A stretch of 64,000 bases of DNA, taken from Undaria pinnatifida. Lineage: Eukaryota; Sar; Phaeophyceae; Laminariales; Alariaceae. The translations under genes were made by a program, and so were the position numbers. Below, piece by piece: positions 1-10,180 of the stretch. The DNA lies in the NCBI GenBank assembly GCA_012845835.1, contig JABAKD010000028.1, forward strand, positions 12,710,717 through 12,774,716. The letters are read 5' to 3'. The stretch's first letter is position 1. Every line of letters starts with the position of its first letter. The notes under the pieces were generated by a model. It did no database searches. It was not told the origin of the DNA and was given only the letters and a program-made list of their open reading frames with translations.

Positions 1-111
1 TCTTTAATAAAGCCATTCTGGAACCGTTCTGAAAACTGGTTTCAGCTGCTGTAAAACCTTTTCAAAACTCAAAACCGATGTGAAACCGTATTGAAACCGT
101 TTTATAAACAG

Positions 112-3100
112 GGCTTCATGAGCATCACGTGTCCAGACGGAAGGGAGCTGCAGTTCGGAAATGTTTTGACAAAAGGAGTGGAAGACGGAGATGGGACTAC
201 TTCTGGGGAGGGCAGGAGGGTCTCCATCCGAGTTTTTGATTGGTGGTTTTTCGTCAGGGTCGCCATGGAGTACGACCTCGGCCTCGCGAGGTGTGGAACT
301 CCGTGGGCGTATCGCGTTGTGCGTACGTCGTGCGTGGAAACTTTGTATACATCGTGCAGGTCATGAGCTACCAGTAGATTATGTTAGATCCTCTGCTTGC
401 TGTTCTGCGATGTTGTGTAAGATCTGAGGTCTAGATCCTTTACTTGCTGATATGAGATGCTGTATACGAGCTGCATGTAGCAGATCTTACATTGTCCCGT
501 GATTAGATGCTGTGCAAGAGCTGTATGTGCCATACAGATAGATCCACACGGCAAACATTTCGGCAAGAACTGTGTCGCGCAGATCCCACCACCCCCGCGA
601 ACACGATCTAGACCGTGCAGGTCATACAAATCAGGTATCAGGTATCAGATACCTATCTGCCTCGAACTCTCTAGATCCTGAGCTGGGGATCTGATCTTAG
701 TCGTCTTGGCCCGATGTGTGAGCCTTGCCGAGGGGGAAGTTTTTGATATTCTGTGGGGAGGCCTTTGAGCCTTAATTTTTGTTGCTTCCCGTGTACCAGT
801 ACCGGGCGCTCTGATAAGGAGCGAGAAATTGATTTTTAGTCTAGCTTTTCTTATTTGAGAAATGGTGTGTTCTACACTAACTTCAGTATAACGGCTGTCG
901 ATTTTATTATTTTCCCCCGTTATATTTCGACTTAGATGATTTGCGCAACTTTTCCTTAGGAGAGGGCAAAGTTTCTTGTGGGGCTGGCTCTTCTTATGGG
1001 AGAGCCGGTAATATAAGGGGCTTTTTCTTATGAGACGGCCGATAGTGTAATGGAGGTTTTCTTTTGAGAGGGCCGGTAGTGCAAGGGGCTTTTTCGTGTG
1101 GGGGGGCTTGTAGTGTGAGGGGCTTTTTCTTATGAGAGGGCCGGTAGTCCGGCTCTTTAGGTTTTACGTCGGAGACATCCGTTTTACTCCCAGGAGCCCG
1201 GGCTGCTTGGTGCTGTTGGCGCTATTTGCAATTGTTAATATATTTCGGCCAGTTTCCCCCTCTCAAGTGCCATAATAAGAGGTTATGCCCCTTCAAAGCT
1301 ACTACCAGGTACTGCACTGTGTGTTACTGACGTTAAAAGCATGTTAAGCGTAGTCCCACGGTAGGGGTTGTGCGTTTTGGGCCAAAATGTAATGATCGTT
1401 TGAGCTCCTCAAGCGTGGAACTGTGGGCTAGCAGGATATTTTTTCGATGTTTTTTTTTTTAAGGACTACAGAAGCGCGTGGAAGTGTTGGTCGGATTGCG
1501 CGAACGAAAGTCTTTGGACTCATGTTCCGGGTGGGTGATGTTGATGTTGATGTTGGTGTTGATGTTGATGTTCAGCTCAAGTTAGGAGCTCAGAAATTTC
1601 TTGGAATCTGCTGCACCCCTAGCGCGGGATGACTCTCAACACTGTACAGAAACATGTACCCGGTATCTGATTATATTAATGTTATAGATTATAAATTTGG
1701 TTGTGCTGGTTGGTGTGGTGTTACCTGCCCGCCGGTTACGTGCGCGGCGGCGGCTGCTAATGTTTTCTTGAGTGTTCGAGCGCATGTATGTACAAGGTAT
1801 ACGTTATCGTACCTGGTATCGCTCATCGGCATGCCTGTTCTGTGTTCCCTCTTTTCGCTTGCGACACCCGCCGATTTCAAGGCAACAATACCCCGAGGGG
1901 GAAACATGAAATTCCAACTAATCCCCAAAACGAGTGTACAGTCCTGCATGGGTTGTAGCCCTCGATACCTCGTTGGGTATTAAATCGGCGCGGGTCAATT
2001 GATTTGGGGGCATTGTGTGAAATCAGCTATTTTGGTTACTAATGCGTAAGAAAGGTCTCGTACCAGAGATCAAGAGTACACGGAGGAACAGAGGGCAACG
2101 CATATCGTCTGACTGCATTACGGTGGGTTATGGCCCTTTGTTGAACTCCACTCCCGTTTAAGGGACAAAACACTTGGAGTTAGACTACCAAAAATCAGGA
2201 GTTGGAAAAGTGGTTTAGAACTGCAACCACCTTTTAGAGGATGAACTAGTTGGAAATACAGCGGGTACACCGATTAAGAGCGGCCAGGATAAGAGGATTC
2301 GAGACTTAAAATCGGTCAAATCGGCATGTCCCGCCTATACTAAAAGCTATATATTTCCTACTACAGATAAGAAAACCGTGCGCTTGTTTCGGCTTGTGAC
2401 GGGGCACTCTTAAATCGGGGTCCCCACTGTGGTGCATGATTTTTCGCAGTTACTCTGAGTGGGCGAACTTTATTCGTGTTGGAAATCAACAAAAAAAAAC
2501 ATGATCAATCATGACATTTAGTGACGATTATTTATATTCATGATCCAATCACGAAGGCCGTGATTATTGAATATTTTAGTTGTATGGGTTTTAGTATGGT
2601 GCCTGGTAAAATAAACGCCATACCAATATAGTGTACCCCAGGTATGGCTTTTACAATTCCCATTATAAAACCTGTACGAAAAAGTGTGTATGTTGTAGTG
2701 TACACGTAAAATCGTAGGGTGTCAGTATGGCCATACTAAAACGCCATACTTTTTCATGTATGGTTTTTAGCATTTTCATACCAGGTTCTAAGCACCGTGT
2801 AAACCAAGAATCCAATAATCATATGATCAACTAGTCACGGCAACAACAAAATAAACAATGATCACATCAATCCCTTTTTCTTATTGATTATCAACACCGT
2901 TAAGATTTAACTTGTGCCGCGTAACGTACCTGTTATGAAAAAAACGTTGTTCGGACAGGTCATACCTGGCCGGCGAATGGGAGGTGGTGGGGGAGAACAA
3001 GGTGCATGACGGCCTCCGACAGGTGTTTCTGTTCTTCGTGGACAACCGAGACGTGTCCAACGATGGACGCAGCAGCAAGGGGGGCATGAAGGTGAATGAA

Positions 3101-6100
3101 GCATCGCTCGTCTTGCCTTGCCTTGCCTTGCCTTGCCTTGCCTCGCTTTTGCCTCGCTTTTGCCTTGCCTCGCCTCGCCTCGCATTGCCTTGCCATTTTT
3201 GACTGCATGCATGTCCTCCATTCTTCCACGCGCTATGAACAACAGGCAGGGAAGCTGCTGACGAGCTGGCTTGGGTACGGCTTGAACTACCTGCGGTACA
3301 AGCTGAGCATGGACAACAGCCTCAGCGGCTCGAGGTGACCGTACGGCGGACGTTGAAAGTATAAAACGGTCACGCGAAACAGCCGGCCAATGGTCGAACG
3401 CGCTGAGCGTCGCGGTCTTTCATTTGCCATTGTTTCTTTGTTATTTCTTGTTTTGCTGTTTTGTTATTCTTGATCTGTTTTTTTGTTCCTCTGTTCTCTT
3501 GTTCTTTTGTTCTTCTGTTCTTTTGTTCTTTGCTCTTTTGGAATTTGTAATTTTTTCCCTTTGCTATTTTTTTATTTTGTTTCTGTTTTTTTCGTCCGTT
3601 TGTTAAATTGTTCTTTAGGTCTTTTGGTCCTTTACTCTTTTTTATTTTGTTCTAATGTTCTTTTGTTCTTGTGTCTTTTAGTTTTTTTGTGTTTTCTTTT
3701 CCCTGTTATTTTGTTATTTTGTCGTGTTTTTTGTTGTTTTGATGTTTTGTTCTTGTTTTGTTGCGTTTTTTGTTATGTTGTGTTGCAAATTTATTAGTTG
3801 GATGGTGTTCTGCTACTCCTTTTTTTTCGTTAATGTGTTCGTTTGGTAGACGTTGACGCTTAAATACGAGCATGACTTACTTCTGTGTCTGCTTGCTGTG
3901 TCTGCTGCTGTGTGTGTTTTTGTTTCCATCCCGTCCATCATTTTTGCACCTTACCTCCAGCACTCTCCCTTTTCGCAACTTAGATCCGGGGTCGCATAGC
4001 AGGCGCTTCTCCCCTTTCCCCACCATTATGCGTACCTTCATTTTAATCTCAAGGAGAGTGCAGCACTTTTTCATCTCGTCGACTCGCGTCGAATTTTGCA
4101 TACACACGACTGATAGGCGCTTCTACGTATCAGCTTTACACAAAAATGTTCCTTTGAGGAGCTCAAACTCGCGATATCGACCGCACTGCAGTTGTCTTCT
4201 GCGCCTACTGTTTGTTTTTTATGTCTACTCTGTATACCGTATCGACTTCGTCTACTACTCGATCGTGCCGTGGTTGTCTTCTACACCTCATGTTTGGCCT
4301 ACTGTTTGATCTACGTCCCTATGGTGTATGTATACTGTATCGACTGCGTCTACTACTCGATCGTACAGTAGTTGTCTTGTGTGTCTCCTGTTTATTCTAC
4401 GTCTACTATGTCTAATGTATCGACTGCGTCTACAACTGTGTCAACCTCTGGTCAAAGCTAACACTGAAATCGAACATGACTAAATCGAACATGAATAATA
4501 CGCAGGTCCAACATCGAAGCCCACTACGACCTGTCTAACGAGCTGTTCAAGATATTCTTGGACGAGAAATACATGCTCTACAGCTGCGGGATATTCCACG
4601 CGGACATGGGCAGGTGTGGTGCGACGTCGAATTACTGAACGAGGGTGGGTCCCTAGCAAGCATTAAGGGCTGCTCGGTAATCTTGGTTGCGGGGAAGGCT
4701 GCTCGTGGTAACGGACGACCCGTGCAGTGTTTTACTGTTCTGATTGTATTTGTTATGTCTGTTGGTTGTGGTTGTTGTTGTTGTTGTTGTTATTGTTGTT
4801 GCTGTTGCTGTTGCTGTTGCTGCAGTTGTTGGTGTTGTGTGTTTTTATTGGTTTACATGACGTAATAAGTTCGTTTTGTGCGACAGAAGCGCGGGGCTTT
4901 TTGGAAGTATGCTGCGATAGGCGCTGTTAACCAGGAAGCGATCGGTCCCTTCTACCGATACTACACATACATTCATGGAGGAATTAAGTGCCGGTGGGAG
5001 CATGCATCGAGTTCGTCCTATTCTGGGTCCAATCTGAGGCAAGAGTACATCTGTGCTTTGATATTAATAGTACATGGTGATGTTTCCTACCAAAGCTGTT
5101 GGAAAGTCATGTTTGTATTCCTTTTCTATTCACTTGCCCAACCATGGAGCCTCCCATTCCCCTCTTCTCTCCCCTTCCCTTCCTTCCCACTTTTGTGTTG
5201 TCTGTGGCTGCGCCGGGCGTGATCAACGTTGTGTAGTCCCACGGGCGACTTAGTGCTCTCAGGGACGCTGGAGCACGCGCAAGAGCGAAAGGCGGATGCG
5301 CTGATCGCTAGGGCCAGACTGTCGAAGCACCACCGATTGCTCGACATTGGTTTCGGTTGGGGAGGTATTTCGATCAGGTACGGTATGGTGTGGTGTGGCG
5401 TGATGTGGTGTGGTGTGGTGTGGTGTGGTGTGGTGTGGTGTGGTGTGGTGTGGTGTGGTGTGGTGTGGTGTGGTGTGGTGTGGTGTGGTGTGGTGTGGTG
5501 TGGTGTGGTGTGGTGTGGTGTGGTGTGGTGTAGTGTGGTGTGATGTGGTGTGGTGTGGTGTGATGTGGTGTGGTGTGGTGTGGTGTGGTGTGGTGTGGTG
5601 TGGTGTGATGTGGTGTGGTGTGGCGTGGTGTGGTGTGGTGGGTATGGTATGGTATGGTGTGGTGTGGTGTGATGTGGTGTTGGTGTGGTGTGGTGTGGTG
5701 TGGTGTGACGTGATGTGTGATGTGATGTGATGTGATGTGACGTGGTGTGGTATGGTATGGTACGGCAGTGCGTGGTGTCGCACGGTTCCGTGCTTGGGCT
5801 GCTTTTCCATTTATGGCACGTGTCACACTGTTGAACCCTTGCCGAAGAACAACGTTAGAGCTGCTTCGCGCTGAGAGTTCTTTGACGGCGATTCTTGCAT
5901 CGAAGGAATGCGTAAGCATTCGCGTAGGAAATAATTTGACGGAGTGTATAAGCTTTCGGGTTGGAGAATAATTTGACAGTATAAGCATTCGGGTTTTTTT
6001 TTGTAAGTAATTGTGAAACTGTAGCGTCAACGACATACTGGTTTCGTGTAGTACTGATTTGCTGTTTTATTTCGATGTTTTGCAGGGCGGCGGAGACGAT

Positions 6101-9100
6101 AGGGTGCCGCGTTCACGGCATTACTCTCAGCAAGGAGCAGATGGCGCTGGCGGAGGAGAAGGTAAGGTCGAGGAGACTCTACCTGGTGACCAATAATGTG
6201 TTTCGCACAACTACCATTCATTGAACGAATCTCATACTGCTTTAGCGCGGCGTCAGCGGGTCGTTCGAGAGTTAGCTAAGCGCTCCAAACGTCGTTTTCT
6301 ATATAATTGGGAGTATCGCTTTCAGTTCTAGGTTTTCAATGTTGTTTTCGATGTCGTTGTCGATATCATGTTTGATATCGTTTTCAATGCCGTTTTCGAT
6401 ATTGTTTTCAATGTTCTTTTCAATGTCGTTTTCAGTTTTTAAGGTCGTTTCAATGCCGTTTCCAATTTTTAATGACGTTTTCAATGTCGTTTTCGATATC
6501 GTCAGGTGATCGCTCGCGGCTTGCAACATCTGATCACCTTCGAGATCGTCGATTACCGAGTCTTTGCCAAGCAGCACCCGGGAGAGTTCGACCGCATCAT
6601 ATCGTGCGAGATGGTGAGTGAGAGGCAGGCGGACAATCCGACTAGCGTTTCTATCGGGGCTATTGTAACCGTTTCTTTTTTTTTGGTTTTGTCACCACGT
6701 AGACTATTGATTTACTCTGTCTCAAAATCTGTGACCACATAATTTTTATCTCTCCACGATGAAGAATCAGCACGAGCACTGGGTGTACTGATGTCATTGG
6801 GTAGAAATAACGATTTAGTGCAAAGACAACACACGTGCTAGATTGAAGAGAAATTAGCTAATGCGAGGACGTCGTCAGAATAAGATGAATGGGATGAATG
6901 AAATGAACATGTCGTACTACGATAGAGGTGCTCCAACCATTGTTGTTGTTTTTCCTGGGGTTCCTCAATTTGGGAGCTTAAGACCTCTCCCAAGAACTGA
7001 TTTGGAGAAAAACAAAACTGCTCCCGGATGAAAAATCCCATGGCTATGCAAAAAAAAAAAAGTCCTTTTCCCGACGATTTTGGGTTAAGAAGCCCCGTAA
7101 TTCAAGAACTATTCCAGGCGAAAAAGTGATACTTGTATCGTAGCACGTCTCGAATCATCAGACACGTCCTACCGTAGAGGTGCACCAATCGTTGTTTTTG
7201 CTGAGGCTCATAACCTATTGAGGGTGTATGTCTATTATGCCTTTCGAGGCAAAAGCTGTTTTGAGTAGAGTGTGAGTGCCGTTGTGATGAACAAACCCAT
7301 ATGGCCTAGATGTAAAACATATTCATGTCGTGTTGCGAAACAAGAATATGTGACATTCCGACGATTTGCGCTTAAGGAGGGTCAAGGAGCCCCGTCATTC
7401 AGAAAACGCGAATAGCCACAAAGTGCTGATTCTATCCGCAGCAAGCGTCATTCAGCATGGAGGCAGCGAGCACGTCAGCGTGTGCGTGGCAGTCTGCTGC
7501 AATGTTACTTGCTTCGTGTTTTTTTCTGCCATGATTCGTTCTGCCCTACATTTTAGTGTTCATTGAGCAGAAGAGGCGTTATTATGGGGGATGGTAGATC
7601 TTAGCGTGTTCCTGATTTTTTTCCAAGTTACTGACGAATGTAGATCTATAATCTAGAGCTCTACTCGCTGATTAGTGTTTTTTTTTCCTCATCCTCATAT
7701 CGCCGTTCTAGTATCGCTGAATGTCTGCAGGGCGATGCACTGCTCGCACCACTGCTCGTTATCCTTAACGCTTGTCAAGAATGGCAAGAATGGGATCTGC
7801 TGCCGACGACAAGCCGCGTGTACCATCGCCGGTCGCCGTCGCCACCGCCCTCGTCAAGGTCGCACCGTACTGAAACTCGCGTCATGCAAAGTAGACGCAT
7901 GTTTTTTTTCGACAAGGGCAACACACTCTTTGGCAGGCACAGTTATGACTGACGTGGGGCTCCTTGTCTGAAACTACCCAAGTCATCGTTGGAATGCTTT
8001 GCCATTGTTCGTGCTATGTCTGCTGTAGGCTGCAGGCCATGGCGTTGTCCACCGCTAGCACGTTGATTTTCTTTTAAAGTCAGGTTTTGTGTGAGGTATA
8101 GAGTGCCCCAAGTGAGAAGTCTGGGATAAGTTAGGTGCGACGCTACCGTAGCTTGAGTCAGTAACCGCCTTTCTTGTCTACCTGTATTTTGTTTCTGCGG
8201 CAGATCGAAGCGGTGGGCCATAATTATCTGGGAACCTTCTTCGCGGCCTCGGACGCGCTTCTCGCTCCCGGTGGCGTGATGGTGATGCAAGCCATCACGA
8301 CGCCGGAGCACCGTTACGAGGAGTACATCAGATCGACAGACTTCATCAACACCATCATCTTCCCGGGTAAGCAAAGTGAAGCAGCGAGGCATGCCGCGCG
8401 GGCACCACTCCCGCGAGGCGACTGTGTGGATTGTCGAGTTTCGACGAGTCGGTTATCCGATATTTAGCGGTACTTTGTCAAGCCTTACAGACGTCTCGGA
8501 CTTTCAGTGGTACACGTCCATCTTGGATGCCTACTGGTGTAATTTCAAGGCGTTCGCGCGGGGGGGGGGGGGGGGGGGGGGGGGGGGGCTGAGGTGTTAC
8601 TTCTCACCGATGTATGTGCGTTTTTTAGTTCATCTCTCTAAAATGTGATCATGTTGCTGCTCACCGATGGATGTGTGTATGCTTCGTCTCTCGTGACGTG
8701 CGATGCCCGAACGTGTTCTTACTTCTGCGTACCGCGTCCCGTGGTCTAATTCGTTTTGGCAGGATCATGCTGCCCCTCGCTGACGGCTTTGCTGTCCGCC
8801 ATGGCCAACAGCAGCTCCTTCTCGCTCGAGGGATTGGACAACATGAGCGTGCACTACGCGCACACCCTGAAGCAGTGGAGGCACCGCTTCAACCGCAACG
8901 TGGACAAGGTGCGTGGGTCGGATTGTTGGACCAGCGTGATTGAGAGCTCGCAAGCCGTCCTACGGCAAGGGTTGAGTCGGTCGGTGCGTGGTCGTCTAAG
9001 AGCCTAAGAGCCTAAGAGCCTAAGAGCCTAAGAGCCTAACCCAAGCCGTCCTACACCAGGGGGTGGCATCCAATGTATGTTGAGCCCGATGTGCTTTTTA

Positions 9101-9719
9101 CAGTGACAATCGTTGTCAAACAACGCAAGGGTGTTTCAGCGGGGTGCTTACTCTGGTGTACCCAAACACCAAACCTGGTTGTAACTCATTTGGGGGGTTA
9201 GAGGGGGAAAACGTCGAAACTAGATGGCGAAAACAGCATCACCACATGAGGCATCCGGGTTTGCTTGGGTAGGGGGGGGTGGGGGTGTCCGCACCGCAAT
9301 CGAAGGAGCTGTGTGGCACGCGCGCGGCGCGGCATGGGGATGCTTGCACTACCGCACGCTCTCACAAGACGCTTGATAATGCTGCACTCGTCATTTTTTA
9401 GGTCGCTATACTGCAATTATTTCCCAAAAAAAGTTGATTTGTAGTGCTTTTGTAGAGGGGTTTAGCGGCTGTTAGTGCTTCCACCGGTCACCGCCCACTT
9501 CCTCATGCCGCCCCCCGTCCCGAAAAAATCACACCTCTAAACCGCTAGGTGATGGCCCAAGGCTTCGACTCTGCTTTTGTCCGGTGCTTCAACTACTACT
9601 TCGCCTATTGCGAAGCCGGTTTCGCGTCTCGCACGGAAGGCCTGCTCATGCTCACCTTCGCGAGACCCGGCACAGCATCGCTCGACCCTACCGCCGTCAC
9701 GTCGGTGCTCATGCGGTAA
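112..9719 (+). CDS. Cyclopropane-fatty-acyl-phospholipid synthase family methyltransferase (5'-partial, 10 exons)
   Basis: The CFA family transfers a methylene group from S-adenosylmethionine to a double bond of membrane phospholipid acyl chains. Exons: 112-290, 2959-3091, 3246-3334, 4506-4613, 5237-5377, 6086-6161, 6506-6613, 8204-8366, 8763-8908, 9549-9719 (stop TAA). All introns are GT...AG and all phases match, giving 437 visible residues. In order: N-terminal lipid-binding part with DLGLARSYLAGEW (about residues 54-66); IEAHYDLSNELF and YSCGIF with the active-site Cys (about 160); SAM motif I LLDIGFGWGG (about 204); FDRIISCEMIEAVG with the conserved Glu (about 279); IIFPGG; and NYYFAYCEAGFASR with the conserved Tyr. 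Where E. coli Cfa has LLHTI this protein has VMQAI, and ERY-like and RP-ending motifs resemble plant enzymes. Plant forms carry an N-terminal amine-oxidase domain, so missing 5' exons may encode one (inference). The upstream exon must lie left of position 112, because 1-111 is intron-like with repeated GAAACCG. Confidence 0.93.
1480..1640. repeat. Dispersed repeat shared with 14515-14640
   Basis: Both places carry GGTCGGATTGCGCGA, then GGAGCTCAGAAA and a CGCGGGATGAC end in the same order. The 1480 copy is expanded by a GATGTT microsatellite. The family is unidentified. Confidence 0.6.
2590..2796. mobile_element. MITE-like palindromic element (inverted GTATGG...CCATAC arms)
   Basis: The left arm (2591-2624) and the right arm (2758-2795) are imperfect inverted copies: GCCTGGTAAAATAAACGCCATAC faces the complement of GTATGGTTTTTAGCATTTTCATACC. 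The middle repeats GTATGG/CCATAC several times, so one strand could fold into a long hairpin. There is no coding capacity. No clear target duplication was found, so the ends are approximate. Confidence 0.5.
3106..3190. repeat. CTTGC-type tandem repeat in CFA intron
   Basis: Pentanucleotide repeat CCTTG drifting into CCTCG and TTTTGCCTCG. It starts 14 bases after the donor at 3092, so it belongs to the intron. The open frames across it are repeat artefacts. Confidence 0.85.
3425..3810. repeat. T-rich TTTTGTTCTT tract in CFA intron
   Basis: About 385 bases almost without A on the + strand, built from degenerate TTTTGTTCTT/TTGTTATTTTG words. The frames across it read as Phe/Leu/Cys-rich but have no protein character. 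Confidence 0.8.
3935..4130 (+). repeat. Dispersed repeat, 'GGTCGCATAGCAGGC / CTCGTCGACTCGCGTCG' family
   Basis: One of four copies in the window; the others are 55420-55565, 58430-58540 and 58880-59050. Shared landmarks in order: ACTCTC, a GATCYGGGGTCRCA block, CCCACNAYKGTACG, CTTCATTTTTATC, and TTCCCTCGTCGACTCGCGTCG. The copies are alignable over about 130-190 bases, all in the same orientation. No coding frame is shared. Confidence 0.7.
5380..5765. repeat. (GGTGT)n pentanucleotide satellite, about 385 bp
   Basis: Near-perfect GGTGT repeats with occasional GATGT/GGCGT variants in the intron after CFA exon 5. Long open frames on both strands, His/Thr-rich or Trp/Cys-Gly-rich, are artefacts of a 5-bp unit with no stop codons. 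Confidence 0.95.
6325..6500. repeat. TTTTCAATGTCGTTTTCGATATCG degenerate tandem repeat
   Basis: Units of about 12 bases (GTTTTCRATRTC) run directly into the acceptor of CFA exon 7 at 6506. The repeat therefore makes up the whole polypyrimidine/branch region of that intron. Confidence 0.8.
6911..7150. mobile_element. MITE-like element, TIR family 'CTACGRTAGAGGTGC', copy 1
   Basis: The left end GTACTACGATAGAGGTGC faces the right end GTATCGTAGCAC in inverted orientation. The interior has the family signatures CCAACCATTGTTG, CTCAATTTGGGAGC, GGATGAAAAATCCCATGG and GACGATTTTGGGTTAAG, followed by a GCCCCGT block. There is no coding capacity. The copy lies inside a CFA intron, directly next to copy 2. 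Confidence 0.6.
7161..7449. mobile_element. MITE-like element, same TIR family, copy 2
   Basis: Starts GACACGTCCTACCGTAGAG and ends at about CTATCCGCAGCAAGCGTC, a diverged inverted end. The interior (GGTGTATGTCTATTATGCC, GAGTAGAGTGTGAGTGCC, AAGGAGCCCCGTCATTCAG) matches the element at 44151-44449 closely and is a different subfamily from copy 1. Confidence 0.6.
8560..8588 (+). repeat. 29-base poly-G run
   Basis: Uninterrupted G tract in the intron between CFA exons 8 and 9. Such a run is prone to length error in sequencing and could form a G-quadruplex. Confidence 0.95.
8996..9040. repeat. (CTAAGAGC)n tandem repeat
   Basis: Five to six exact copies of an 8-base unit in the last CFA intron. 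Confidence 0.9.
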
Positions 9720-9726
9720 TTAAAGT

Positions 9727-10180
9727 ACCTGCGATACGGCAACTGTGATTGCTCGGTGTGGCAACTGCGGTGCAGCAACTGCGATATGGCAACTGTGGTT
9801 ACCCAGTGCGGCGTCTGAGGTGAATGCCGACTAGGCAATGCGACGACTGCTACGCTTACTATGGTCCGGCATTTAAGGTAGCTGCGGTTAGTGCGGTGCG
9901 GTATCTGCGGTGCGGCAACAGCGGTTACTGCGGTTACTGTGGTTACTGCGGTGTGCTACCTGTGTCTCGGCATCTACGATACAATAACCGTGGTACGGAA
10001 ACTGCGGTTATTGAGGTCACTGTGGTAGCTGCGGTACGGCAACTGCGGTTACCGCGGTGCGGCAGGTGCGGTGATGGCGGTTGCTAAGGTGCGGCAGCAG
10101 CGGTTACTGTGGCGGGGCATCTGCGTTAACTGCGGTGGGGCAATCGCGGTTATTGCGGCGTGGCAGCTTCAGTAACTGCG
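9727..10180. repeat. GCGGTTACTGCGGTGCGGCAACT minisatellite
   Basis: About 450 bases of degenerate units (GCGGTTACT, GCGGTGCGGCA, ACTGCGGTA) beginning eight bases after the CFA stop codon, so it may be transcribed as 3' UTR. The open frames here are compositional. Confidence 0.85.

Larger units (their letters stand above)
291..2958. other. First visible intron of the CFA gene (2.67 kb)
   Basis: Non-coding between a GTGTGG donor and an ACAG acceptor. It holds a (GATGTT)n tract at about 1531-1578, a fragment shared with 14515-14640, one partial copy of the CTGGAAACCC-type dispersed unit near 2150-2190, and a palindromic MITE-like segment at 2590-2796. The stretch 700-1180 has short irregular repeats of the GAGAGGGCCGGTAGT type. 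I see no exon. Confidence 0.7.

Noticed and set aside
5259..6036. His/Thr-Pro-rich open frames of 183-220 codons on the minus strand
   Set aside because: They are translations of the (GGTGT)n repeat inside a CFA intron; a 5-bp unit without stops is open in every phase.
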